Shown piece by piece: positions 11,964-22,507 of a DNA stretch of 64,000 bases (within the stretch, counting starts at the first letter, position 1; each line of letters starts with the position of its first letter). The notes under the pieces are model-generated. The model saw only the letters and a list, made by a program, of their open reading frames with translations. It did no database searches and was not told the DNA's origin. Source of the DNA: Rhodocollybia butyracea (taxonomy: Eukaryota > Basidiomycota > Agaricomycetes > Agaricales > Omphalotaceae). A program made the translations under genes and the position numbers. Location: assembly GCA_015501585.1 (NCBI GenBank), contig JADNRY010000217.1, positions 38,786 through 102,785 on the forward strand, written 5' to 3'.

Positions 11964-12545
11964 TCAGCCCAAGTTTCGCCGATTGGTGCAATGAATGATG
12001 GAGGCTAGTAAGTACGTTGAGTGATCAAATTGGATAGCAAGGGTACATGTATTCACCAATGGCAGCCGCAGATGGCCCTCTGCTAAAGGAGTGGGCAAAA
12101 AGGACTCTTTGAATTCAAACGATAATGATGCCGGAGGAATGAGACCAGTAGAAAATGTTGTAGGAAAGTTCAAATTCATGGGGTGCATAATACTGGAGGA
12201 GCCGTGCGAAGCAGAATCTTGGGAGGAGGGAGAGGGCGTATCTTTGATTCCCGCATAAGAGTGCACTCGCTGCTCCTCGGACCCAGTAAACATGGGGGCG
12301 AAACGCTGAAGACGCTCTTCCCTGATGCGGAGAGCCTCCTCCTTGGACTGGAGTCTCTCCTCTTGGATTCTGAGCCTTTCCTCGTCATCCCTTATTTTCT
12401 CCTCCCTGTTGAAGATTTCATCGTCCTTGTCACGGAGCTTCTTCAACCTTCGGCTCACTCGCTGTTCCGCAGCATGTAGGCTTTTTTGCGGATCGAAACC
12501 AGAGGCATTGTAAAGGGCAGTAAGGGAACCCCAGCAGATGTCCAT
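11964..12545 (-). CDS. Hypothetical coiled-coil protein (193 aa)
   Basis: A single uninterrupted frame starts at an ATG (complement of 12543-12545). Residues about 25-85 form a strongly charged heptad-like helix rich in Glu, Arg and Lys (RRLKKLRDKDDEIFNREEK then repeated EERLQ/EEALR blocks), predicting a coiled coil of roughly 60 residues. The rest is Ser/Pro-rich and low in charge, without signal peptide or membrane segment. I do not recognise a family. It lies between the broken peptidase and the Sld3-like remnant on the opposite strand. It could be a fragment of a longer gene, since the C-terminal 40 residues look less protein-like and an intron there is possible. Confidence 0.45.
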   Translation of the reverse strand: MDICWGSLTALYNASGFDPQKSLHAAEQRVSRRLKKLRDKDDEIFNREEKIRDDEERLRIQEERLQSKEEALRIREERLQRFAPMFTGSEEQRVHSYAGIKDTPSPSSQDSASHGSSSIMHPMNLNFPTTFSTGLIPPASLSFEFKESFLPTPLAEGHLRLPLVNTCTLAIQFDHSTYLLASIIHCTNRRNLG

Positions 12546-13561
12546 TGCTGTTCAAATGTTTGGCCGGATGTCAAGCCACCTGCGCAGACACGGTGATCCA
12601 TGAGTAGTTTTCTGTCCGACAAAAGACAGTGACTTTGATCTTTATAACAGTACAAGTACAAGAACTTTAGAGAAAAAGTAATGCGTCCCTTAGCAACAGA
12701 AAGAGATCCGGAAAGAATAACTGATATCGTAAATATAGATTTCTTGTTGAGGCAAAGGAATATCCTTAATCAAGTCCTTAATCGACTCGGAGAAACACGT
12801 GTCTGTGACTAGCGCTGTCAAAAAAGTACATGTTTTTCACTTTGCTTTGTTACCGCATTAGAGCATATCTGCAACCGCTAAAAAGGTACGAGGAGACGCA
12901 GATGAGACGGCGTGACAAGCTTGCGGTCGTCATCCGCGATCGTTGTGTGACGTAGCGAGGAGACGCCGAGGTCACCCAACCGACTGCAAATACGCTCTAT
13001 TCCACTTAGGAAAAAACTAGGCGTGATGTCGATAACAAATACCTTGAAGTTGTTGAAGACACAATACTCAAACTAGCAAACCAATAAACATCAACAATGG
13101 AGATGTGAAGACACTAGTGCCGAGAGCAATGTTGTTTACATGCGTCTTTTTCCCCGGTTTTTGGTTACTAAAAAGATTCCAGGATGCAAACAAACTCGAG
13201 CTCAAGCTCAACTAGTGGAGTTCCAGCACAAATCAGCGGTAGCGAACGACTGTCGTTGATGAATCTTCAGGCCTTCCTGTCTGTCTATAGAATATCGCAG
13301 TTGAATATTGAACATTGATTGATAAATACTAGCCTGGTACGTGACATTAGTTTTTCCCTGCTCGCGTTACTCTAAAACATTATAGATCCTCCTCCTGATT
13401 CCCTCTTTATGGCACGAAAGACGCTCTCTACTCTTGCAATTCCTCATGGGTCAACCTTCGAGTAATCAGAATCGCGTACATCCGAAGGAACAACCGGCAA
13501 CCATGGAACACGCCTGAGATAGGTAGGTAAAAGAACCTATCTCATTGCCTGTACCGTCGTC
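12546..13561. other. Intergenic, no gene recognised
   Basis: No supported ORF or repeat. The segment 12870-12985 contains two GAGGAGACGC-type words but no clear array. Confidence 0.4.
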
Positions 13562-13648
13562 GCCCAGACGGCTGAGTGGTTAGGCGGTTCATGGTGGTTC
13601 ATGCAAATGGGTTGTGGACTGAGGCGGGTTCGACTCCCAGTTTGGGTG
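13562..13648 (+). tRNA. tRNA-like sequence of Ser/Leu type, probably degenerate
   Basis: GGCTGAGTGGTTAGGC resembles the D-arm/A box of type II tRNAs and GGTTCGACTCC is an exact B-box match. A 7-bp acceptor can be drawn (GCCCAGA with TTTGGGT, two wobble pairs), and a TTTTTT stop lies near 13679. The T-stem has only three of five pairs and the anticodon arm cannot be assigned cleanly, so a pseudogene or an intron-bearing tRNA is likely. Confidence 0.4.
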
Positions 13649-14243
13649 CTGCGGCTGTTATCGGGATCTACTCTTAAGTTTTTTCTACTGTTTTGCTGCT
13701 CACTTCTGGCGTGACATTAAGTTACAGCTGGAATGTATCGTATTTGTTCTGTGAAGCTGGGGAACGCAACCAGCTGGGCGGTATCTGGGCGTGTAAGTCA
13801 TCTCGCAGCGATGTCAAGTTCAAGTTTACTACTTAGGTGTCAATAATACATCTGGACTCCAGATCCACAGTCTAATGTACCGTTTCTTCCCAACTGTTCA
13901 ATGGAAAACTGGCTATCCTAGTCGTGAAGAAATCGTTTGATAATATAACCTCAATTTCTTTACATATTCCGAACTTTTGTTCTGGTATGTTTTCTGTGTG
14001 GCCGTCAATCCGTTCAGATGGAAGTGGGGGCTCTTTGTCTTTTTCGGACTAGGTAAAAGTTTACCGCTGAGTTTTGTAGAACAGGAGGATCGGCTGAGGG
14101 AGAAGTTGAATTGGGAAGCGGAGCAAATCGAGCGTAACGATAAAAAGTAAATAGATAAGAAGGTTGTTGTAAGATAGGTTTAGCGCCTATGTTTGATGAT
14201 ATCTGCGGACTACTCGGCCCGTGTGCACTCTTAAACGAACGCC

Positions 14244-15270
14244 AATGGCCACTATATATTATCTGGCTTGCCCTATGTTCTCGACCTAAAACCGCCAATC
14301 AAATGGTTGTCATCTCAAGAAACCAATTTGAACCAAAGCTTCCCATTCACTGATTTAAACAGTGAAACTCTCGACCAGTTCGTTGTCAGAACTTACCCTC
14401 AATTTTTGTGGCTTCCAGAGGTAAATTTGCTTGAATCTAGTCAATGTCGGTTACTGACTGCTTTCCAGTCCATAATGCCCTTAAATTTGACAAGTCGCAT
14501 CTCCTCTCCCTCACTGCACGTGCTTCCGCAAATAAGTATCACGTCGAACTACCAGAAATTCTTGATAACGATGGCGGCGCTGGAGAGATTGAGGAAACAA
14601 TGATCTGGTTTGCATTGAGCCAGGTGAAGAGCAATGTTGAGGACCAAGCCGAACGCGAACGGACGCGCTCCAACGGCTCAGAGAATGGTGCTCATAGGGG
14701 TCACCTCATAGAAACTCCCATTTGGATGAATAATGATTGGAGGCTTAGATGGATAAGGAGAATGGGACGACGCGAGTAAGTCGCTTTACCTATTTCTAAC
14801 ATACACTGAATGTATGTCGGTATAGGGCTCAAATACAAATATTGCTCTACTTTCTCATCCTTTCGCTTCCTGGACCACAGCCTTTACACCCAGAATCTCC
14901 TGAAATGTCGTCCGTAAAGCGTAGGAAGAGACCACGAAAGAAGATTGCTTTTGTTGCAACTCCCTAAGATCGCCTAGAAGGTTTCATGGACAAGCTTTCC
15001 ATGTGGCAACTAATGGGAGATTTAGACTCAAACGAAGTCGTTCGTATAACAACGAAAGAGAAAAACGAGTTGGACTGGGCACAATTGTTTTGTCAAAACA
15101 CTATCGAACCTTTGTTAGTCACCATCTTCAGCATATAATCTGCAGCTAAAATCTTTCACAGATTCAAATTAAGCCTACCAGAATCTTGTGCGCTTTTTCG
15201 GTCCAAAGTCTCTCCTAATTCACCATTCTCAGACAAAGAAGACGAGCAGTTTGGAGAGACGCAATGAGCG
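14244..15270 (+). pseudogene. Sld3-like DNA replication initiation protein, decayed copy
   Basis: Several consecutive segments match what I know of basidiomycete Sld3 (the Cdc45-loading factor at replication origins; Treslin relative). ETLDQFVVRTYPQFLWLPE is followed by an intron (14421-14468, branch-like TTACTGAC) and SIMPL. Then come KYHVELPEILDNDGGAGE with EETMIWFAL and, after an intron (14776-14825), AQIQILLYFLILSLPGPQP. DRLEGFMDKLSMWQLMGDL and DWAQLFCQNTIEPL follow and, after a third intron (about 15113-15162), FKLSLPESCALFRSKVSP. The reading shifts frame just after SIMPL, has an in-frame TAA (14965-14967) before DRLEGF, and no convincing start codon. All introns are short and canonical. 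Sld3 is normally essential and single-copy, so a functional copy should exist elsewhere. The alternative is sequencing error at these points. Confidence 0.6.
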
Positions 15271-16077
15271 TCGGATGATTCCAGTGATGGCCTAATCAGA
15301 CCATTCAATCCACCTACATGACATCCATCGCCTGCTCTCTCCACGACTTCCACCGCGTCCAACTGAGAGCTCAAACATGCTCCATCTCAGCAGGATTTTC
15401 AACGGTCCAGACTACAGGCAAGTCCGTAAACATATCTATAACAGGCAGCGGCACATCCGCTTCGGACCGTTTGGCTTATCATTACTCGGAATTTCATGAG
15501 TCGCACTCGAGCTCGTTCCTAACTATCAAAATAGAGCTTTCTTTTGTTGTTAAACATCGTTTCCTGAAAATGGAAGAACCAACTGAAAGATCTCTTTCTC
15601 GCGGATGGCAGCTAGTGCGCATTTTTGTTTTTACCCCTTTACGTGCACTGAAAATTAATCGCTTTGTAGACCAGTTGTGGTCAAGGTGGAATGCTAGTGT
15701 CAATTCCAGACCACAGACGGGTCCTGACGATTCTTCCTTCACCCGATGCAGAGAACTGCTATCAATCCAGACAGGGTATGAATAATTGCATTTCTATTCA
15801 TCGCTGTAGCATCTAACAACATCTATATATATATATAGGTTTTATCAATAGGAAGAGAAGGAGCAGGTCTGAGCAGGTACATACAAACTTGAATGACATA
15901 CTTTCTGCCTACATACTGTCCATGGCTGACGAAAAGTTTCACTACTCCGCTTTGTTTTGAATACTTAATGAGTTGTAGAAGATACTTGTTCCCGTTCTCC
16001 GCCGAGCGCTTATCGGACGACTAAATCGAGGCAATCCAACTTCCTAACTTGTTGTTTGTGAGATTCCATCTTTCCAG
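15271..16077. other. Possible decayed C-terminal part of the Sld3-like gene, then spacer
   Basis: Ser/Arg-rich fragments between 15300 and 15780 could be the degraded C-terminus of the preceding gene, but frames change repeatedly. A short AT dinucleotide run lies at 15822-15838. Confidence 0.35.
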
Positions 16078-16110
16078 AGTGTGATAGAACTGGAAAAGTT
16101 CTATCACACT
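16078..16110. promoter_or_regulatory. Perfect 14-bp hairpin upstream of a gene
   Basis: AGTGTGATAGAACT (16078-16091) and its exact complement (16097-16110) enclose a 5-nt loop. It lies about 30 bp before a TATAAA-like word (near 16140) and 70 bp before the ATG at 16180. It could be an operator-like palindrome or a stem in the 5' leader; function is unknown. Confidence 0.4.
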
Positions 16111-16179
16111 GAGTCACAACGGCAACGCGGTGGAAGGATTTATAAAGTAAGTTGAAAATTTCTCATTCCTCTCACCGCT

Positions 16180-16983
16180 ATGCAGCCACCATGCAACAGC
16201 TCAGACACATCGAAGGACAACAAGTCCGACTGCGTCGTTGACGCGGCTACACCCAACTGCTCAAGTAAGTTGGCAGGTTAGTATGTCTTAGCCTTGAACC
16301 ACTGACCGGTCTTGCTATCAGATACGTTGCCTCTGAGCTCCCTTCCATATACTCCAGCCACTGCCGCCACCTCCGTTGCATTTCCCGCCAACTATAGTTT
16401 TTCTTACACTGCGGGGGGTATTTATCAGGCTCTTGGTTCCGGTAAAGGGCGAACGTTCAGCTTTATTAAAAACTCGCCTCCAATTGACCCGCCGAATGTG
16501 GGATCCGATGGGTCAAGGTTGTACGTTATTTATTGGGGCTTAAACAATTTGGATATGGTGACCCGGAATGGGAAGGAAGTGAAGGATCCATTGGAGCAAA
16601 GGAGGCCACTGCTGGATTGTCTGATGCTGTTTACAAGAGGTTCAATGGAGTTGAGCGGGGAGAAGCCGCTTATGAAGAATGTCGAATGACTGGGGTCCTC
16701 GCTGCGTTGAAGAACAAGATGGATAATGAGAGATTCATTGTCATCAAGGGGGAGCGGCCTGGTGTCTACACTCGCCGGTATGCAATATTTCTTCTGCTGG
16801 GTTCTAGACTAAAATGACTTTCTTTCTGACAGAACTGTTGTAAGCCGGGGGTTAAAATGGCATGGGGGTGAGATCATCCGTCTAATCGGGACGATAAACG
16901 AAGCGGAAGCCCTTTTTGAATTCCTGAAAGCTGAGGGCGTTGTTGAACCACTTCCTTCGGAGTTTTGGTGGGGTATAGCATAA
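16180..16983 (+). pseudogene. Protein with two RNase H1 N-terminal/viroplasmin-like domains, one apparent frameshift
   Basis: The ATG at 16180 follows a TATAAA-like box. Exon 1 is spliced (intron 16265-16321, GTAAGT...ATCAG) to a Ser/Pro/Thr-rich linker and then RLYVIYWG. Continuing in the neighbouring frame (FGYGDPEW...LSDAVYKRFNGVERGEAAY...MTGVLAAL), this gives a first domain resembling the RNA-DNA-hybrid-binding fold of RNase H1. After RFIVIKGERPGVYTRR an intron (16778-16832) leads to VVSRGLKWHGGEIIRLIG and INEAEALFEFLKAEGVVEP, a second such domain, then TAA. The frame change near 16536 is a single-base event: either a real inactivating indel, a sequencing error, or an unseen splice. No catalytic RNase H domain follows. 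Role unknown; nucleic acid binding is inferred from fold resemblance only. Confidence 0.5.
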
Positions 16984-17899
16984 ATGGTTGACCCAATCCC
17001 TGCCCAAATGTATCTACGAACGATGAATATTTGTACCATAGTTCACTTCAACGCCTTTATCTTTTGTCGAACGATTTTTTATTTCGTAAATATCCCAGTA
17101 CTGCCCGAATTCAAATTCTAAGAAAAGATTTCTTTTCGTGTCACCTGTTTTTCATGTGATCCTTTCTGCTTTGACAATCTCTGTATGTTCGTCCCGGGTT
17201 CGTCCTCTGCTGCTAAGCTTTTATTTTTCTAACCAGCCAACCAAACAACCAACCAACAATTTTTCTGTTCCCGTCAGGCTCAGTGTAAACAGCAAACGGA
17301 CTTTTGTCACATTCCCGACGCATTACGAAGTAAATTTTCCTTTCCCTCTATATATGAGCATGCTTATCTGTCTCTCTTATTAGAGCCTACTTCGTGTCCG
17401 ACGAAAGTGAATCTGTGTGATTGCTTAATTAAATGGAAATTTGATTGTTATCGACAAAGAGGCATATCCTGGTCAAAAACGTTCGAGAGTATTCAGGCAG
17501 AGATGTGATTCCGTTCCCTGGTATGTACTGTTGCATGCATTCCATTTTAGGTTTTCTAATCATGTATAGCTAAGTGTAGAGCTAAGGATCCTCTGAGTGG
17601 TTTGATACCTGAGCTCGCCAGATGGCAATACCTCGTGCGCTATGTATGGCGATGCATTGTCTGAGTTTCAAGTCATCTGTCTGTATATATTTGAGACAAT
17701 CGAAACAATTGTCGATGCCGCCTAGCGCCACCAATCGTAGATGATCTCGTTCGGACTATAGCAGTAGTAAACGCAAGCCACAACTCCCTTCTTGCCCTTC
17801 ACTTTTGTCTGCCAACTGGACACTTTCTTTATATGGTTATATTAAGCCCTTTTTTTACATTCTGTCAGGACCTTCGCAACTTGAACCTGAACGCCCACT
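16984..17899. other. Intergenic / upstream region of the kinase gene
   Basis: No supported ORF. A CCAACCAAACAACCAACC run lies at about 17235. The 100 bp before 17900 are pyrimidine-rich, as is common near fungal start sites. Confidence 0.4.
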
Positions 17900-20167
17900 A
17901 TGCCTCCCCTAACTCCGAGAAAACGTCTGCATGAGCCAGAGCCAGAGCCTGCTTCTACTCCAATCCACAATCGCGCAACGACAATGCATGGCGCCACATC
18001 GAGCCACTACGTTCTTGACCAAGCTCACCGGGTCGCAGAAAAGGAGATGAGGGATAAATATGAAAAAATAGATATGAGAAATTTCTTGGATTTGTTACCA
18101 GAGACCGAAGGTATGCCGGCGGTAAAGTACGATGCTCTGGTGAATATCGCCCAGATGAAAGCGGAAATGCAGCAGTATGCTCCGTTCGTACGTCGACTGT
18201 TTTTCGTGGAATCGTTGTGATATCTAATATTATGCAGATAACAGCTATGAAAGACTATCTTTCTCCGGAATGGGTGCTTATTAACACATCTAATCACTGT
18301 GACGCCTCCTCATTTTCGGCGAAATACTTTTCTTTGTCTGCGATTAAGCCGGATATTGGCTTGTACGAGGCGTCGAAATACAACCCGGATTCCACGACTA
18401 ACTCTGCCTCTGTGGAACTCTTTGGGGAGTTCAAAGTCAAAAAGCACGACGATCCTTTTCCTCCTGCCAAAACTCTTCCTGAGAGTGCTAAGGATACCCG
18501 TGGCCAAATTACCCTCTATCTCAATGCTATTCAGGCTGCGCAGCAAAGGACCCGTGTATTCCTGTTCTTTATACTCGGAGACCAGTGTCGTCTTTTTTGC
18601 CATTCACGCGCAGGCACGCAGTACACAGATCCATTTAATCATACTACCATGCCTTACCTTCACGAGTTCCTTTGGCGTCTGACTCACAGCAGCCCCGCTG
18701 ATCGTGGCCATGATGTGACCATGGAACCTGTTCTTCCCTGCGATCCAATTTACGAAGAAGTCTCTCAGGTCTTGATGGCAGGCTTGCGAGGGAATCCGAA
18801 CTTTAAAAGCCTTGCATAAACGCTTTTACGGGGAGGTGGATGTGGTTTATAGAGTAGTTGTCAACCTGTGTACCCTCTATGTCTACCAACCCTTCACTAC
18901 CACACACTTGTACCCCGTAGGACAAGGCACACGCTGCTTTGTAGCATTTGACCATGAGAACCGGCGCCTCGTGCTTCTGAAAGACTTCTGGAGGAATTGG
19001 AAATATGACTCCGAATACGAAACCTACAAGGCTCTGGAGTGCAAAGGGCTTTCTCATGTCCCTCATGCCCTGGCAGGAGAAGACATAGCTGGCTGTTTTC
19101 AGCAGACCAAAGTTCTCGGAATCAAACTTGTCCACTTCCGTCTAGTGCTTGACGTTGTTGGGGAGCCATTCACCAAGTGTATATCAACGCATCAGTTTGC
19201 GCAGATTATTTCTGATGCACTCCAAGGTACAGTGAACCACCCCCTATCTTAGAACATATGTGTTAAATAATGACTATAGCTCATTACGAAGCATACCGCA
19301 AAGCGGGTGTGCTCCACAGAGATATTTCCTCCGGGAACATCATCTTCTTCAAAAGTCGTGGGGACCTTATTGACTGGGAACGTTCGATAAAAGTCACTGG
19401 GATACCCCCGGCGGCGAGAACAACGGAAAGAACTGTGAGTTACCCTTCTTCTCCCTCTGTTTGAAGATCCTCAATATCCTGTCAGGGCACATGGCAATTC
19501 ATGTCCATTAAACTTTTAGAGGACCCAGATTCCCCCCACCAAGTTCGTGATGACCTCGAGTCGTTCTTTTATGTCATGTTGTTCATGGCCAACCGCTATG
19601 CATCCGCTCCCTTGACTTCGATTCACATGCGGGCCTACCGAAACAATAAGTTCTCGTGGACTGGGGCTCTCAATGCCTTCAGAGAAGGAGCTACCGGCAA
19701 GAGAGACACCATCGGCCCCGGACGCATTCTTTGGGGCTGGAACACACTGCATTTCCAGAAACTCATAAATGAAATAGTCATTGCTGTTTGCGTCCTATAT
19801 TGCCCCCCGGAAGACTTAAACGTCATGTTCAGTCCCGAGCTCCTCACTGCCGAGCGAAATTTGGAAAATGATTACTTGCTTTAGCAACGCTTTGAGGGAT
19901 GAGTCATGGAGGGCGACTTCTCCTGACTGGACTGAGCAGGAGATGGCTACCCAGTTTCAGAGTACCGAGGTTATATGCAAGAAGTTGAAGATCGGTGCAG
20001 AATATGAGCAGTTTGTTACCACCAGAACAGAGTACTATGACATTGACTCCAAGGAAGACTCCAAGGAAGCTAGTGGTCGCGCTGCATGCAAGGGGGAGTA
20101 CCAGATGCTTGCTCCTGCCTTTGGTGAAGCCCAGATCCCTGGGGATAATAACGATTTGGGTGGATGA
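17900..20167 (+). pseudogene. FunK1-type fungal protein kinase, two apparent frameshifts
   Basis: Exon 1 (ATG at 17900) is spliced at 18188-18237 to a region with SVELFGEFKV and TRGQITLYL, the N-terminal part of FunK1 kinases. The kinase lobe follows: HLYPVGQGTRCFVAFD, LVLLKDFWR, then (intron 19227-19279) the catalytic loop GVLHRDISSGNIIF and LIDWE in place of DFG, then (intron 19435-19485) GTWQFMSIKLLED and RDDLESFFYVMLFM. Introns are 50-53 bp. Two one-base frame changes are needed: near 18811 (SL to HKRFYGEV) and near 19880 (NDYLL to SNALRDESW). Everything else is well conserved, so this is either a recently disabled gene or a functional gene with sequence errors. FunK1 proteins are a large basidiomycete-expanded kinase family of mostly unknown targets. 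Confidence 0.8.
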
Positions 20168-20483
20168 AGAAGGATAGTGGGGAATGATCAGTGGTGTCGA
20201 TGCTTACTGTGACTTCAGCCTCCCGCTTTATCGTTCTGGAGATTATCTACATCTCCTACCACTTGCGCTTCTCTTTTGCCTTTGTTTTTGAAAGTCCTTC
20301 ATTTTAATTGTTTGCATTTTCTGTTCAATAAATCGGAGAGACAACAGTTATATCATCTAGTTCTACTTTTTCTCTGATATTTCGGATTCGTGTCCTAGTA
20401 CTATATATTCTGCAGCTTAAACAAAGGACTTAGATGATACTATCCAGACCATTGTGAGATATCCGTGTTGGAAGATGACCTCT
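20168..20483. other. 3' flank of the kinase gene
   Basis: No ORF is supported; an AATAAA-like word (about 20326) may serve in 3'-end formation. Confidence 0.35.
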
Positions 20484-20552
20484 CGATTTACGATTTACGA
20501 TTTACGATTTACGATTTACGATTTACGATTTACGATTTATGATTTACGATTC
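20484..20552. repeat. (CGATTTA)n microsatellite
   Basis: About nine to ten copies of the 7-mer CGATTTA in tandem, with one T-for-C change near the end. Confidence 0.9.
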
Positions 20553-20574
20553 ACGTTCATTTTCCGGCAAAATT

Positions 20575-20898
20575 CCGGCAATAATTAACGCCGCTAGATG
20601 AGTCATTTTAAGCAATGTCTGTATCTACGACAAGGTGAGTTCTCAGAGTTTCCTCCTCAGTGCTCAAACCTGAAAGCAAATAGAACAATGTATCAAAATT
20701 TGCCTTCATTTTCCCGACTCGCGAAATCTCACAAAACCGGCAATAATTAACGCCGCTAGATGAGTCATTTTAAGCAATGTCTGTATCTACGACAAGGTGA
20801 GTTCTCAGAGTTTCCTCCTCAGTGCTCAAACCTGAAAGCAAATAGAACAATGTATCAAAATTTGCCTTCATTTTCCCGACTCGCGAAATCTCACAAAA
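20575..20898. repeat. Perfect 162-bp tandem duplication
   Basis: The block beginning CCGGCAATAATTAACGCCGC at 20575 is repeated at 20737 with no difference I could find, so it is very recent or a collapsed/expanded assembly feature. It lies just upstream of the Ulp1-type gene and may duplicate part of its 5' region. Confidence 0.9.
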
Positions 20899-21126
20899 AT
20901 TGTCTGCCTGCCAACTTCGAACCGTTTGGACCCAGCCGAAGTTGTACACTACCAGTCCTTCGAGATATAGTCAATATCATAAAAGACTGCAAGACTTTTT
21001 TTCCATCTCTCCCTTCAGCAACTCTTCAATCTGACAACTATCGACCAACTTGATGCTCTTGTCGACTCGACTTTTACAATACCGTCCGCATCCAATAGTT
21101 GATTCTACCCAGACTCAACATTTCAA

Positions 21127-22323
21127 ATGACCCAACTACACGAAACCATCAGGATTCTTGCCACGGCGACCCGCGTTGAGGCCTCCCTTAATCGTCGCCT
21201 AAAGTACCACCACACCATCCCTTCTGATAACACTGCTCTACGCGCCCTTTGTAATTTGAAGACTCTGCGCGGGTGTATTAGTAGGAAAAGGATAGCCATA
21301 GAAAATGCTTTGTGGAAAGGCCTCGATGAATATCCGGAGGAGACAGAGGCCAGGCTAAGAGTTTTGCTGGACTTGGTATGTGACATGCTGTTTCTCTCAT
21401 CCCTCGTCTCAATCGTCCTAGTCATCCTACAGCCCTGAAATAATCACCTCCAAGTTTAGCCACGTTCAGCTCTCCGACTTTCGGACGCTTGGCGTTAACC
21501 GTTGGATCAATGACGAAGTTGTCAGCTATTTTGTCGGCAAGTGGTGCACTGAATCTGGCACTACTCTTGGGCTCTCCTCATTTTTCGCTTCTAAGTGCCT
21601 TTTTATGTCAAATGACTTTGTTCCCCCGGAGGATGGAATCCTGACACAAACGGACGAGGAAATGATCTCTAAGTGGTGTCGTAAAGCCATAGTAAGTGCT
21701 TTTTGTCCCAGGTGTTTGTATGAACTCTCAGTGTTTTCTGTAGCTATCGCAGGAGCTCAGGGACTGGGATAGTGTCTTCATTCCTGTCAACGATAAGCAC
21801 CATTGGTACTCTGCACGTATCGATTTCCTTGACCAGCGAATCAATATCTATGACAGTTGGAAGCCTACATGTGTTAACAATCGAAAAAAACCACCGCTCC
21901 TTAGGAAGAACGCTAAGTTGATGATGGTACGTTTTCATTCCATTCATACTACTACTCTCAAATGTTCAAGTGAACCATTAGCTTTTATTATGGGTTACAG
22001 AAGTCTTAGGTAGTATTCGAGGCCAAGACATCAACCTCAAAAATAATGTGGACTGTGGGTGGATATTCGATCCCCACTTCGAGGTTTGTCTTAGACTTGC
22101 ATCATAATTTCTGCCCGCATTCATCAATTCTCAGGTTCATTTCCAGCCTAACGGGTACGATTGTGGGGTTCACTTATTGTGGCATCTTCGACACATTTTG
22201 GAATTTCGCCAGGTCAATCTTGGGGACAATTGTCAGCCAAATCATCTCAAATTCACAGATAATATGGTAGGCAAACGTTTGAGGCTGGCACATGAGATGC
22301 TCTCAGATGCTGGTCTATCCTAG
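21127..22323 (+). CDS. Ulp1/C48-type cysteine peptidase-like protein, apparently intact
   Basis: Five exons join in frame: introns at about 21376-21451 (GTATGT...CCAAG), 21692-21743 (GTAAGT...TGTAG), 21927-21981 (GTACGT...CATTAG) and 22084-22134 (GTTTGT...CTCAG), ending at TAG 22321-22323. The N-terminal half is helical (DNTALRALCNLKTLR). The C-terminal half has the C48 layout: GVNRWINDEVVSYFVGKWC, then the His box (VNDKHHWYSARI), the Asp (INIYDSW), WIFDPHFE and the Gln/Cys box (FQPNGYDCGVH). All catalytic residues are present, so SUMO-type isopeptidase chemistry is plausible. The start at 21127 is the first ATG in frame, but related sequence upstream (PFGPSRSCTLPVLRDIV at about 20930) suggests an extra 5' exon. 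It is a paralogue of the broken gene at 10391. Fungal expansions of this family are often transposon-linked. Confidence 0.7.
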
Positions 22324-22507
22324 CAAGTACATATCTGTATATATGGCTGTACGGTGTTGCGTAAAAATAATCAAAGTGTATGTCTTGTGCAATAGATAGT
22401 AGCTGGCTTTTCACTTCGGTTTATCTTGAGAGTGTCGCACTTCTCACAACGTTTAGCTCACATTTTGATAATATGATGTTTGTCATGATACATAATCAAA
22501 GGTATAC
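22324..22507. other. 3' flank of the Ulp1-type gene
   Basis: No ORF or repeat supported. Confidence 0.3.

Noticed and set aside
15318..15785. 155-codon plus-strand ORF as a separate gene.
   Set aside because: It overlaps the decayed C-terminal part of the Sld3-like gene, has no motif, and neighbouring frames fit the preceding gene better.
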